The position numbers and the translations under genes were made by a program. Of a stretch of 64,000 bases of DNA, positions 12,501-22,630 are shown piece after piece (the stretch's first letter is position 1; each line of letters starts with the position of its first letter). Source of the stretch: Morinoia aosen (lineage: Eukaryota; Arthropoda; Malacostraca; Amphipoda; Talitridae); the NCBI GenBank assembly GCA_030386875.1, contig CM059562.1:44475757-44539756 (forward strand). The letters run 5' to 3'. A model generated the notes under the pieces. It searched no databases. It saw only the letters and a list, made by a program, of their open reading frames with translations, and was not told where the DNA came from.

Positions 12501-15500
12501 GAGCAATACAATTTAAGACTTCTTCACTATATTGTGGACTTTTATACATCATTGGGGTAACTGATTAGCTGAAAAGTACATTCTAAGGGTGAAAAAGTCA
12601 TTGTACCTAATATACCTGTCATGTTTTCGAAAATTTGGAGAGTTACTGAACCAAGAGGTTCTTTTTAATTCCTTGTATATGTGTTCATTTCACTCTCTAC
12701 AGAAATGGGCCGTGTGCACCAGACATGAAAGTGGGCATTCATTTGACCGTACTCAGTGCGCCACCACAAAACTAGTATAGCGAAGCGAAGACGACGTTTT
12801 ACAGTGTCGGGAACATTTTCGACTGCCTGAAATGAATATCTTCACTGTCAACCAAATTTTGTTGGCGATAATCAGTTTTGTGTTCCACTTTTAACTCTCC
12901 TGTTTGTGCTAATTAGAGAATGAAAGATTTAAGATTTCCATTTAGATTTAGATTTCTATTTATCGCGCTGCAATGTTTGGTTGTTGTAGTAGTAAGAATA
13001 AGAAATAAAAAATTATATGTGCTGGCTGGTTTCCTATACAATATTTGGAAGTGTATATGCGTGTGCAATTAGTGAGGCTTCCAACACAGTTTGTAGTATT
13101 GCTTTGTGGTTCATTAAGTGTGGGTTAACATAATTAGTTCTTTATTCACTGAAGGCAGTGACCATGTGAGGGTCAAACTCTCTTGAATTAAATGAAATAC
13201 TTGTTTGTAACGTATTTTGCTTCAGATATATTTTTTATTCAGGGCCAATGGATGCCACTGTGGACGATTTTTGGCGCATGATTGTGGAGCAGGGCTGTGG
13301 AATTTGTGTGATGCTCACCAACCTTGAAGAAAACGGCAAGGTCAAGTGTGTCAAGTACTGGCCGGAGGCTGGGCAGCCTAAAACTTTCGGGAACATCACA
13401 GTCAGGCTCGTCAAGGAGAAAAGCTATGCTGGTGAGTTTTCTCTTTTTTGCCCTCCTTTTATTTGAGAAGAGGTAAAAAAGGACTAATGCTTAGGCATGA
13501 TATAAACTACTGGAGTCGCTTGTTCATACCTCGGTGTACGGTCTACTTAGACATACAATCATACGGTCAGTGTTTCACCTCTCATTTCTGGTGTAGGCTG
13601 CGAGCTGTCTTTTGAAAGAAGCCAAACTCCCAAATGAAAGCTACAGTTTTTGCTGGAAAATTATGGATGGCATATTTGATATATTGTAGCTGTTAGGGGT
13701 TGTGGTTTATTGTGAGCTTCTCTTCGTATAAAACGTGGTGCTGTTGAGCTATATTTGATATCGGATCGAATTCTTTAATCCTTTGTTTATAATGGCACAT
13801 GTTTAAATTTGCGGTGGTTTTACCAAGTGGGACTAAGTTGATCTGCAGATAAGAATACTGACTGGGGAATTTTAAATTAATGAAATGAGGGGACTCATTG
13901 CAAATGCTGAGGAGGCTCATTCATTTCAAAGTAGTAAATTTGTTCTAAATTGGAAGTTTTTCATCACATTATTTTCTAGCTTAGATATCGTCGCCTGCCT
14001 CTTTCCATAATATCCTACTTACATTAAATGCTCAGGTCACTGAACACTTGACAATATGATTATTTTCAAGTATGTCGTATTGTAGTGCTTGAATCCTTTT
14101 TGTCGACATACATACTGAACTATTCCTTTGTTTTCTAAAGGAAAAAAATTGATTCAGTGCATAAGTATCGTAAAATTGGAGAGTAAGTTAACTAAATAGA
14201 GCTTAATTTTTCAGGTCAAGTTTTAGCTGATTTGTTTACATTAGAAATACTTTTCCCAATGATGAAGCAAATATGCAAAATTAGATTCATTGAGTGTGAA
14301 GGTCTCTCACGTCTTAATGCTCGCCAAGCTGCACTACAGCTGAGAAATGCTTCAATATTGAAACAATAGTGAAGAAAATGCCTAATACCGCCATAGGTAA
14401 GAGCTCTGTGTGTCTGCGGCACGCGCTGCATCATGCATGCAACGCGAAACGAGAACTTATTTCTTGAGATCGGCTTTGTCAATTCTTTGCGGCGAAGTTC
14501 CGATATCAATGAGACCTCCATACCACATTCTTAATCCGAACAAAAATTTATCAAACGCCTACATGAAAAGAGTGTGAGAGAAGTCACTGCGCGCCTACAG
14601 GGTTTCATTCTCTTACCAACATTCTTACACTAATATGACTGGCAGAAGTTACAAACAATTTTGGAAATTACCCGTGTTTTACTTTTATTCTGGTTTAGAT
14701 TTTTTCTCATTGTGTTTGAAACATTTACTTGTTATAAATAAAAATATAAATATAGAACGGCACTGTCACATTTAACGCACTGCGCTTAAAATTCACATCG
14801 CACTATATTGATTAAACAGCAAAATATTGTTCCTTTCACGAGATTTTCTTTTGCATAATAATAAGTGAACTTCCTTTTTTAATTTTTCTATAGCAAATCA
14901 AATTCCCTGGATTTTCCCTGCTTTTAATCTATCCCGATAGACACAATGTTGCCACCAGCTTTTGCCACAACTGTGGTTTGCAAAATTGTTGAGGGAATTA
15001 CAGCAATTATTCAACCTCCAGTACTCGATGAAAATCCGCATCAATTGCTTTGATTGATCGTGAAAAATTAAATTTCAAAGACCCTCCAATAAAGGCTTAT
15101 CAAACAAATTTGATCCTTTTGATGTTGGTGATTAGCAATAGGAAAAAAATGAAATCTTTGAATCATTCAGCCTCAACCCGAATGAAAAATTCAACTCTCA
15201 AAAGTGTAGCTCATGCTGGCTGCATGAAAAGAGATATTTGAAAGGAAATTTTGGATTAATTCAAACAGCAACGTTTGAATGTGATGTTGTTTTAATTGGT
15301 GTTGCTGGGTTTAATGTGAATTGATTTATAGCTAGATGTAAAACGAATGCGTAAGGCTGGTGTTTTTCACGTGTGAGATTTGGTTTTCATTTTGAAAATG
15401 TCTTATTTTTATAATGTAGACTAAGTGTAAATATTAATGAATTTAATTTCCAGATTACATCGTACGCACGCTACGAGCCGAGTGGATGGTACAGAGTGTC

Positions 15501-18500
15501 AGCTCCAACGTTGACCTGAGTAACAAGAATATCGTAGGTGGAGAGGGGAGCACCAGCACAAACACCAGCAATGCATCGAACACCAACCACTCGAGTTCAG
15601 GCTCACTTGCCGAGGAGCTGAAGTACCATGAAGTGGAGCAGTACCATTACCTCATGTGGAAGGACTTCGTGGCTCCTGAACACCCAGTGGGCATCTTGGC
15701 GTTCCTGCGCCGGATGAACGAGGCCTACTCGCACGAGAAGGGCCCGCTGCTGGTGCACTGCAGCGCTGGTGTAGGGCGCACTGGCACGCTCGTCGCGCTC
15801 GATTCTCTCGTGCAAGAACTTGATGATGAGCGACAGGCTTCTGTGTACAATCTCATCTGTGATTTGAGACACCAGCGCAATTTCTTGGTGCAGTCGCTGA
15901 AGCAATACGTGTTCATTCATAGAGCTTTAATGGAGTACGCACAATTTGGCAGCACTGAGCAAACTCCCCTCCAGCTTCGAGAAGCTTACATCAAGCATGT
16001 CAATCAAGTCCAGCAGCAGCAGCACGCTTCTCCAGTCCTCTTTGAGGAGTTCGATTTGCTCAGCAAAGTCATTGAAGAAAGAAAAGCTTTTACAATAGCT
16101 ACCAGTGAAGAAAATAAGTGTAGAAACCGCTACGATTATGTCCTGCCTTATGACTCGAACCGTGTCATCCTGTCTCCAGTTGCTGGGAAGCCTGTTAACA
16201 CTTATATCAATGCATCATTCGTTAGTGGTTTTGATTTGGACGAGCACTTCATTGTTACTCAAGATCCAATGGAGAATACAGTGGCTGATTTCTGGAGGAT
16301 GATATTTGAGCAAGACGTGACCACAATCGTAATGCTGTCCGAGCTTGGCAGCGGCGACCATCTCTGTACGCGCTATTGGCCTGAAGAAGATGAAGACGCT
16401 CAGCACGACAACATAACGGTCAAACTTCTCAGCAGTGAGAGCTATCCCAAGTTCTCTAGCCGCGTTTTTCAGGTAAGTTACGTACTGTGCAATGACAGCC
16501 AAATGTCTGTATTGGATTACTTACATATTTCATAAATCTGTTGCTTGCATGTTGTGAAATCTAATACAAATCTTGGCCCTACTTTTTCCAATGGTGGGTG
16601 GAGAATTGATTTAAATATTAAATCACTCTCTGAGGAAGAATCTTAGTATTGTTTGGGTGAGAATTGCTGCTGACTTCATACTGAAGGGCCAGGTGGATCG
16701 CGGTGGTTTACTTCCGTTTGTGTCACTTACCGGATGCCTCACCTACAGCTCTTAATTTTTAAAAGTACTTGTAAGATGGAAGACCACCCTTGAATTGTCC
16801 CGTCGGAGTATTGGCCGCCAACAAATTGTCTCTCCATCCGATCTGTAATGACCAGTCTATGTTCTTGAAGTATGAAATCCCAGTTGTGGTTCTATCGTTC
16901 TAGCGCTGCTCTGCAGGATCCATTCTTTCTTAATTTAGCTATTTGTCTCTCCATTTAGTTCTTTCTCTAATTTTAATCTGGAAACTGCTCGTTCCTTGTC
17001 TTTGTGTGACAAAGCTACTTTAATGATGTACCATATCCATCGAATTACTTGTATCATCTTTCCTTCACTGGTCTTGCTCAATTTAGTCACTCCAGTAAGT
17101 TTTAATCATCTCTCATCTAATATGTCAATTTTCACTTATCACTCAATCGTGAGTATTTGATGTCGGCTTTTTTGTACTAACATTACCGCCATCCCAACCA
17201 CCGTCATTCAACTGTGTTCAAAATAATCAGGTTGTCACAGGTATAAGAACGAGGAAGTAACTTTGAATGAACGATAGATTGGGAAGAAATTTAACAGTAA
17301 ATACTAAGTATTAAGGCTATTTTGGGAAAAGAACCGTATGGTCCCGTTGGGCATAAAAGAGTTGAAGTTACCTCACAACATAAAATTGTTGGGACGGTGG
17401 CGCTCTAATAAACATTTCTTGTTCTAATTTCATAGCTCTGGCTCTTCAAGACCTTTTCAACACCCCTTTTCTCATTTCTGCACTCACTCCGAGTCGTCAG
17501 AACGCAATTGCACATACGAACTTAACGAGAACATTTTTTTGAAAAAGGAACTATAGAAGAACTATTCTTATCCGTAGGCCAAGTGCACGTGTACTTTTCT
17601 TACACGAAGTGCAAATATTGTTTATGGTTACTGATATTCTGATGGCGTGAATGTTAATTGTTATACTCCAGAAGACATCTATTAATTGATTTCACCTAAC
17701 ATCCATGAATTGCTATATTAATTCATCTGATGAGTCCCCTCAGGGGAATACAACTATCTTTGGGAATTAGCGCTCTCAGGGGAACTATGCGAGGACCCGA
17801 ACTAAAGGTTGGGTAGGCTTTCTTTTTTTTAAAATAGAACAGGTTTTGTTTTGTTACGGACCATCTTTTTTGCGGTTCACTGCTGTCCTGTTTTTCAGCA
17901 CCTACTACTTTTTCATTTTTTTTCTTGTTTCATGAACTTCTTTCTTAGCTTACTGTTTCTATGCACCTTTTGCATAGATTCTGCGTTCCCTCAACTCCAT
18001 ACTAAATGGTGCCTTCATCCTTCCTCTCTTTGAATGAATATCTTTGTCGTGGTAAAGATAGGCCTAAACTTTCTTAAATAATAATAATCATCTGATGAGT
18101 ATTGCATAAATATTGCATATCTATCGGGAATCGGCATTTGACAGCGTTTCGGTAAACATATTGCAGCTTTAGGAGGTCGCACGCAATGGGATCTAGCCAC
18201 TCAAAAGTGGAATTATCCTTAAGTTATTGGGAGATGAATTGAACGAAGACTTTTGTGCTTTTTTTGCTTTTTTTTGCTTTTATGATTCTAATTGATAAGG
18301 ACGTTTTCCAAAAATCTAGTTAGCTGCTCATTAGTTCATCATTAATTGTTTTAAAAGTTATACCTTGAATTGATTCACGGCAATATGTTCTTATTTGTGG
18401 CTTGCCAAATTAGTTGCGATTTTGGTGCACTAGTAGAGTTGACTGGGGTATGTTCATGTAAGGATTTATGTTGGGAATATATGTAGGGTGCAAATGTATG

Positions 18501-20534
18501 GACATTTATGTTGCACGAGTATGATGAGGCCGTGGCGCTAGTGGCCTACATCCTCCTTGGCGCAAAAGTCAAGTGTTTGTGGGTTTCAGAACTGGTTGAG
18601 TTTCCGAGTTTTACTTGGAAATGGAAGCAGAGCGAATAAGAGTTCTAGATCCTGCCAGTTATGCATTAACTTGTTTAAAATCCCCGTTTGTTTCTCGGAT
18701 AGGCCACTGAGCCTATTTTGCTTACCCTGGACTCTTAACCCTTTGAGTACGGAAATTCAAATGGTTTAGGGAAAATTACCTAGTAAAAAAGTTGCCAGTA
18801 CCTTAAACTATTAGTGAAATTACCTTAGTGTGGATGTTTTTCGCTTAAGCAAGCGCCTAATTATTTTGATTGAAAATCATGAATCTTTTAAGCTTTTAGC
18901 TTGGCGAGGGAGATTTTCGACATTGAAAATAAAGCTTTTGAATTTAAGAAAAAATCATTAATCAGTTATTAGTTTTCCCGAACTTGTCGGAAAATGAGCG
19001 AAGGTTAGAAAAAACTTGCTCAAGATAAATTGAAAGGTTATTGTAGCGTGAACTTATGAAGTAATCAATGATAATTAATGCAAGCAGGCCCCTGGAATGT
19101 CCAAAAATAAGCTTCATGAATGCTTTTAATTTCCCTAATTTTGTCATTTACTTCAAAATATTCCCTCACTAGTTAAATTACTTTAAAGTTGTGTTTGATA
19201 CCCTAAACTGGAAGCACTAGTCATTTCGGACGCCAGAGTTCCGTTAGTACTCAAAGGGTTAATGTAAACAACTGGATTCTACTTCCTCCTCAGGGTGCAT
19301 AGCATAGGTAATAGGTTTAGGTTAGTTGGGTTTGTTTAGCGCATTCTGCGGAGATGACCTCGGGGACGATATTGTTGGGTTTCTTCAGCTTTAGATAGGA
19401 CTTTGGGACTGATTAGATTAGATGTTAGTTTAAGTCTTCCTAACTACAACAAAGAGGTGTTTCAAAGAGAGGATTGAAGGAAAGTACCATTTAGCATGGA
19501 CTTGAAGGAACGTGGAATCTATGCACGAGGTGCATTGAAACATCGAGTCGAGAAAGAAGTTTGTGAATCAAGATGAAAGTTGAAGGAAAGAGTAGTAGGG
19601 GCTGAAAAGCTGTAAACCGAAAAATATCGTCTGTAACAAAGCAAAAAACTATTCTATTTCAACTAAATGTAGGCTTACCGAAATTTTAGTTCGGGACCTC
19701 ACATTTTCCCTCTAGGATCGCCAATTCCCATTGATGCAATAGTTGTATCCCCGTGAACGGTTTGGGACTGCTGTCTTTCGTGCCTATTTTTCTTCTGTCA
19801 GTGTTTATATACTCTTTTTTTCATTTCTATCTTTTTCCCCCCACTTTTTCTCCGACTTCAAATTCAATGCGCTTGGCATCTTCTGGTGAAACACGCCTGG
19901 AGCAGATTCCTCGTTTTCCACTGTCTTTACTGAATGGTCCCTTCTCTTCCCTTTCGAAATTACATTCATGGTGCTAGGGAGTGTTGAACTAATTGATAAA
20001 ATGTCAATTTTATCATGCTCATAATTTCTGAAATATTCGTTGCTTAGTCTAGTATGCTAAATTATGTAAAATTGAAGCTGTTCCTCATGTTTAGTTCATA
20101 AGTTTGACGATCGTAATTGAAAATTAAAATACCCTCAAGCGAATGGAACTATCGTACCTTTGGGAGTTAACGCTTTCTGGAGGAAACCCCTCAGGGGGAT
20201 ACAACTATTGTATCTATAGGAATTAGCGCTCCCAGGGGAACCATGTGAGGGCCCGAGCTAAAGGTTAGTTAGGTAGGCTTCTTTTGTTGTAATAAAATAG
20301 GTTTTTGTTTTGTTACGGACCATCTTTTTTCGGTTCACTGCTGTCCTGTTTTTCAGCACCTACTACTTTCTTCTTCAACTTTTTTTTCTTGTTTCATGAA
20401 CTTCTTTCCTAGCTTACTGTTTCTGTGCACCTTGTGCATAGATTCCGCGTTCCGTCAACTCCATACTAAATGGTGCCTTCCTCTTTCCTCTCTTGGAACA
20501 TCTTTGTCGTGGTTAAGGGAGGCTAAAACTTTCT

Positions 20535-20566
<32 letters not shown>

Positions 20567-22376
20567 TTCTGGAGGAAAATAAAAGGTCCCGAGCTCGAGG
20601 TTAGGTAGGCCTTCTTTTTTGTGGAAATAGAATAGGTTTTTGTTTTGTTGCTGACCCTCTTTTTCCGGTTCACTGCCGTGTTCTTTTTCGGTTCACTACT
20701 GTCCTCTTTTTCAGTCTCTGTTAGATTTTTCATCAACTTTTCTCTTGTTCCTTTAGGTTCATATAAATTTGCTGTTCCTATGCGCAAGCGAACTTCTGTG
20801 GGAACACACCCTGTGCATAGATTACACATTCATTCAGTTGTTTTGGGGTTGTTTAATTTTAGAACTTGTTGAAAGCATTTAGGCAATAAGCCCCCCAGGG
20901 TATACTATCATTTATCTATGAGAGTTAGCACCCCGGGAAGAAAATGTGAGGTCCCGAGCTGAGAGTTAGGTAGGCCTTCTTTTTATTTAAATAAAATGTG
21001 TTTTGTGTTTTGTTAAGGACCATCTTTCTTCTGTTCACCACTGTCCTGTTTTTCAATACCTTTAACTTTCTTCTTCAACGTTAATCTTGTTTCGTGGTCT
21101 TCCTTCATAATTTACTGTTTCTATGCGCAGGGGGTCTTGTGCATTGATTCCACGTTCCTTTACGCCATCCTAAATGATGCCTTCATCCTTCTTCTCTTTG
21201 GAAAGCTTCTGTGGCGGTTAGGGAAGCTTAAATAAAGATCTAATTTGATTTAAGCGATAAGCAGAACTACTCGTAAGGCACTAAAAAGTTTGGAAGGTCA
21301 CTGCATCCATCAGAGATGGTAAATGTTTCAGCCCAACAGATAACAGATTGAAGGGAAGAGAAGGATATCAGATTTGCTGATCTAAGTGAGGAGACCCTTG
21401 TGATATATTGACTCGTGACGTGTAGGTGTGTATCCGCTTATGAATAAGCGTCCGACTTTTTGTGTAGTATTTTATCATTTTATCGAGATGAATAATTCTA
21501 GTAACTTGAGGCTTCGTATGGTAACGATCCTTCAGCGCGCGCGTGTGGGCTTGACCCTGATTAACCTCTTAAAAAAGTGTCTAAGATCAACTTCTCTGCA
21601 GGAGATGCCCTCATGTTGTGTGCCTTCCCGAGGATGCCTCTGAAGTTTAGCGCGCTGTGAGGATATTTCTGCCAGTAGTTGGCCATTTCAGTCGAGGCCT
21701 GGTGCGGTATTGGCAGTTTAAGTCCTCTCATCATGATATTTATCCTATTACCATTATTATTATTTTGCATATGCAATCTTGTGCATGGAAATCGTTGGCG
21801 TTTTTCTTATCTGTTTAATTACCAAATTTTGTTATTGTTTATGCTCTTCGCTTATTACGGGCAAAAATACTGATGATAGAGGAAACATGTTCTAAGTAAC
21901 AATGTATGCATTTGTCTCTTTTTTGTTTCTAGTTTTTATATTAGTGTTTAGTTTTGACCTCACAAACCACCTTGTTTTCGTTTCAGCTGAGCCACAGCAA
22001 GAATGGAGATAGCCGACAGATAACGCAATTTCAGTACGTCGGCTGGTCAGGCTTGATGGGCGAAGTGCCTGTGGGCACATACGGAATAATGGAACTAATC
22101 AACCGAGTTCACAGCCACGTTCAAGCCAGTCTCTCAACAAGTATGCCTACACCAGTTGTAGTGCATTGTAGTGGAGGAGGTGATCGCTGCAGCGTCTTTG
22201 TGTGCCTCAATAATTGCCTGAGGCAACTTCGTCGGGAAGCTCGAGTTGACGTTTTCCAAATAGCTCGCAAGATACGCTCCATGCGCCAGTTCATGCTCCA
22301 AGAACCCACTCAGTATGAGTTCTGCTACAAAGCCCTCATCGAGTATATAGATAGCAAAGGCTTGGACAACATCTAG
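6207..22376 (+). CDS. Ptp69D: Receptor protein tyrosine phosphatase, Ptp69D-like, 3' half (7 exons, 5' end outside window)
   Basis: Exons 6207-6541, 8498-8762, 9043-9190, 10556-10757, 13243-13431, 15454-16472 and 21987-22376 have AG/GT borders, and their phases agree at every junction. Together they give 848 residues ending in TAG. The order is a Ser/Thr/Pro-rich extracellular stalk, one hydrophobic helix of about 25 residues followed by YKRRNK, then two PTP domains. D1 has KNRYPDIKAYDQTRVKL, DYINANF, DDFWRMI and the catalytic loop HCSAGVGRTGT. D2 has NRYDYVLPYDSNRVIL, YINASFVSG and HCSGGGDRC. Such receptors remove phosphate from phosphotyrosine at the plasma membrane, and in insects they act in axon guidance. 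Tandem domains exclude the single-domain Ptp10D/Ptp4E/Ptp52F types. Ptp69D is preferred over Lar and Ptp99A from general resemblance of the juxtamembrane and D1 parts, which is inference. The Ig/FN3 exons must lie upstream. Confidence 0.8.
6542..8497 (+). other. Phosphatase intron
   Basis: A 1956-bp intron from gtgagag to tttgcag. It holds a truncated SINE copy at 6745-6883. Nothing else is recognised. Confidence 0.7.
6745..6883 (+). repeat. SINE-like family, copy 2 (3'-truncated)
   Basis: Only the first 40 percent of the element is present. It covers the palindromic head (atacaactattgtatccccc repeated as gggggatacaat), the box gagggcctgagctgaaag and the AATAAA-containing part. The sequence then leaves the family. 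Confidence 0.75.
8498..8762 (+). CDS. Ptp69D: Phosphatase exon: stalk, transmembrane helix and juxtamembrane
   Basis: The acceptor is tttgcag at 8497. The donor is taken as GG/gtcaga after 8762 because only this GT fits the phase of the next exon. A Ser/Thr run (APPSTSTSSNSATD) precedes the helix starting YLLVALCVLAVLIIITL, at about 8629-8700. YKRRNKHLEDELVYSDTTLG follows; the basic stop-transfer puts the following domains in the cytoplasm. The open frame runs on past 8762 to a stop, so a longer reading exists, but it would lose the phosphatase domains. Confidence 0.8.
8763..9042 (+). other. Phosphatase intron (short)
   Basis: A 280-bp intron between the transmembrane exon and the wedge exon, with a T-rich 3' end ttttgtttcttacag. 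No other content is seen. Confidence 0.65.
9043..9190 (+). CDS. Ptp69D: Phosphatase exon: juxtamembrane wedge before D1
   Basis: The acceptor is tttcttacag at 9042 and the donor is TACGAG/gtaagt after 9190. It encodes RKLFRSLRKSNTLLSQNS, then IEVKPIAKDDLVMVYLENIK and FRREYE. The last part is the helical wedge that leads into a receptor PTP domain (compare the F..E(Y/F)E pattern before D1 in the family). It starts with the last base of a split Gly codon and ends in phase 0. Confidence 0.8.
9191..10555 (+). other. Phosphatase intron with SINE copy
   Basis: Runs from gtaagt to tgcccag. It contains SINE copy 3 at 9335-9691. The 9700-10550 part shows no exon or recognisable element. Confidence 0.7.
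9335..9691 (+). repeat. SINE-like family, copy 3
   Basis: A diverged copy. It has gatctatggaaatttgcttt for the head, cggttcactgctctcctgtt in the middle, and ctaaatggtaccttc then gttagggaggcttaaactat at the end. Confidence 0.8.
10556..10757 (+). CDS. Ptp69D: Phosphatase exon: start of PTP domain D1
   Basis: The acceptor is tgcccag at 10555 and the donor is GCTCAAG/gtaagt after 10757. It reads ALPEKLVDRSTRVSEML, then the phosphotyrosine-recognition loop NCSKNRYPDIKAYDQTRVKL, then SDYINANFVLGYKERKKFIC. These are standard PTP motifs M1 and M2. The join to the next exon makes AQGPMDATVDDFW, the expected continuation. Confidence 0.9.
10758..13242 (+). other. Phosphatase intron with degenerate tandem array
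   Basis: A 2485-bp intron splitting D1. Its first part holds a degenerate tandem array (10840-11190) and a short (TG)n run lies near 11525-11542. The rest shows no exon or known element. Confidence 0.7.
10840..11190. repeat. Degenerate tandem minisatellite, about 50-bp period
   Basis: Variants of gatatttattagatatcacg and ggatgctatcatgatattta recur about seven times (for example 10877, 10910, 10970, 11003, 11068, 11140 and 11160). Spacing is about 30-65 bases. Copies differ at many positions, so the array is old. Confidence 0.6.
13243..13431 (+). CDS. Ptp69D: Phosphatase exon: middle of D1
   Basis: The acceptor is tttattcag at 13242 and the donor is GCTG/gtgagt after 13431. It encodes ATVDDFWRMIVEQGCGICVM, LTNLEENGKVKCVKYWPE and NITVRLVKEKSYA. 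These are the DFWRM(I/V)WE-type and C.+YWP motifs of PTP domains. A Gly sits where most family members have a second polar residue (EQGC), but the fold motifs are intact. Confidence 0.9.
13432..15453 (+). other. Phosphatase intron
   Basis: A 2022-bp intron from gtgagt to ttccag. I see no exon, SINE copy or other named element in it. Confidence 0.6.
15454..16472 (+). CDS. Ptp69D: Phosphatase exon: D1 catalytic core plus first half of D2
   Basis: A 1019-bp exon, from acceptor aatttccag (15453) to donor TTTTCAG/gtaagt (after 16472), phase 0 at its end. It starts DYIVRTLRAEW, then has a Ser/Asn/Thr-rich insert of about 45 residues. The WPD-loop position reads MWKDF, with Trp at 15657 and the general-acid Asp at 15663-15665. 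The P-loop HCSAGVGRTGT has its nucleophile Cys at 15759-15761. The Q-loop region LRHQRNFLVQSLKQY follows. A short linker with QQQQ leads to D2: FDLLSKVIEERK, RNRYDYVLPYDSNRV, YINASFVSGFDLDEHFIV, VADFWRMIFEQ and TRYWPEE. D1 is therefore probably an active enzyme. Confidence 0.92.
17736..18087 (+). repeat. SINE-like family, copy 4 with 13-bp target-site duplication
   Basis: Near full-length. It begins CCCCTCAGGGG and ends in a short (TAA)n tail. TCATCTGATGAGT flanks it at 17723-17735 and 18088-18100, a perfect 13-bp direct repeat. The simple-repeat tail and this long duplication indicate retroposition. Confidence 0.88.
18739..19258. mobile_element. TTAA-flanked inverted-repeat element (MITE), 520 bp
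   Basis: Left end TTAA/CCCTTTGAGTACGGAA and right end TTCCGTTAGTACTCAAAGGG/TTAA (19239-19262). The inverted ends match over about 17-20 bp with small indels. TTAA target duplication and CCC termini are typical of piggyBac-type elements. No coding capacity is seen, so it is non-autonomous. Confidence 0.75.
19403..19754 (-). repeat. SINE-like family, copy 5 (only antisense copy in the phosphatase half)
   Basis: Inverted relative to the other copies of this half. It runs from gattagattagatgttagtt (tail side) through accatttagcatggacttg to ctaggatcgccaattccc and ttgtatcccc (head side). It is moderately diverged. Confidence 0.8.
19757..20000 (+). repeat. SINE-like family, partial diverged copy next to copy 5
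   Basis: The last two thirds of the element in + orientation, head to head with copy 5. It has ggtgaaacacgcctggagcag, actgaatggtcccttc and gtgctagggagtgttgaact before an AT-rich end. Confidence 0.6.
20130..20870 (+). repeat. SINE-like family, host copy split by another copy
   Basis: The head (about 20130-20186, gggagttaacgctttctgg) and the body (20579-20870, ggtcccgagctcgaggtt onwards) are one copy split by the insertion at 20187-20565. The 13-bp TTTCTGGAGGAAA is duplicated on both sides of the insert. Confidence 0.75.
20187..20565 (+). repeat. SINE-like family, full copy inserted in an older copy
   Basis: A complete element from CCCCTCAGGGGG to a (TAA)n tail of about nine units. TTTCTGGAGGAAA occurs at 20174-20186 and 20566-20578 as a perfect target-site duplication. 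It is one of the least diverged copies. Confidence 0.9.
20888..21247 (+). repeat. SINE-like family, copy immediately after the nested pair
   Basis: Nearly complete, from gccccccagggtatactatc through ggtcccgagctgagagttag to ggttagggaagcttaaata. It makes three insertions in about 1.1 kb. Confidence 0.8.
21987..22376 (+). CDS. Ptp69D: Phosphatase last exon: end of D2 and stop
   Basis: The acceptor is cgtttcag at 21986, phase 0, and the stop TAG is at 22374-22376. It encodes LSHSKNGDSRQITQFQYVGW then SGLMGEVPVG. WSG (22044-22052) replaces the catalytic WPD, so the general acid is missing. The P-loop is HCSGGGDRCSVF with Cys at 22167-22169. The protein ends KALIEYIDSKGLDNI, only a few residues after the domain. 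D2 is expected to be regulatory or scaffold-like rather than catalytic, as in most receptor PTPs. Confidence 0.88.
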   Translation: MSHSKNGDSRQITQFQYVGWSGLMGEVPVGTYGIMELINRVHSHVQASLSTSMPTPVVVHCSGGGDRCSVFVCLNNCLRQLRREARVDVFQIARKIRSMRQFMLQEPTQYEFCYKALIEYIDSKGLDNI

Positions 22377-22624
22377 TGAGTTTTCTGCTAATATTTTCCG
22401 TACGTGTTTGTCCTCCTTTTCTCTAATTGGCAAATATTGCCACGTTCACATGAATTTTTTATATAGTCAGACTTATGACAAAAGCATCGGTTTTGTATAA
22501 GTGTTTTACGTGATTCCAAAAAGTTAACTATTATTTTAAGAGCTGCAGTTTTTCCTTGCCACTGAGTATGTCCAACATTTGAAATTCTGAGACGAGGGTC
22601 TTTTTTCAAGTGCGCCATATTATT

Positions 22625-22630
22625 AATAAA
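22625..22630 (+). promoter_or_regulatory. Polyadenylation signal AATAAA for the phosphatase gene
   Basis: AATAAA lies about 250 bases after the phosphatase stop codon on the same strand. It is the first canonical hexamer downstream, so it is the likely end of a short 3' UTR. AT-rich DNA makes chance hexamers common. Confidence 0.45.

Larger units (their letters stand above)
16473..21986 (+). other. Phosphatase intron, repeat-dense
   Basis: A 5514-bp intron inside D2, the most repeat-loaded of the gene. It holds SINE copies at 17736-18087, 19403-19754 (-), 19757-20000, 20130-20870 (two nested) and 20888-21247, plus a TTAA-flanked inverted-repeat element at 18739-19258. The 16473-17720 and 21250-21986 stretches show nothing I can name. 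Confidence 0.7.

Noticed and set aside
17724-17750. CTGATGAG next to a CCCCTCAGGGG stem, like a hammerhead ribozyme core
   Set aside because: CTGATGAG belongs to the target-site duplication of this one SINE copy and is absent at other copies. The required GAAA is also missing after the stem (GGGGAATAC).
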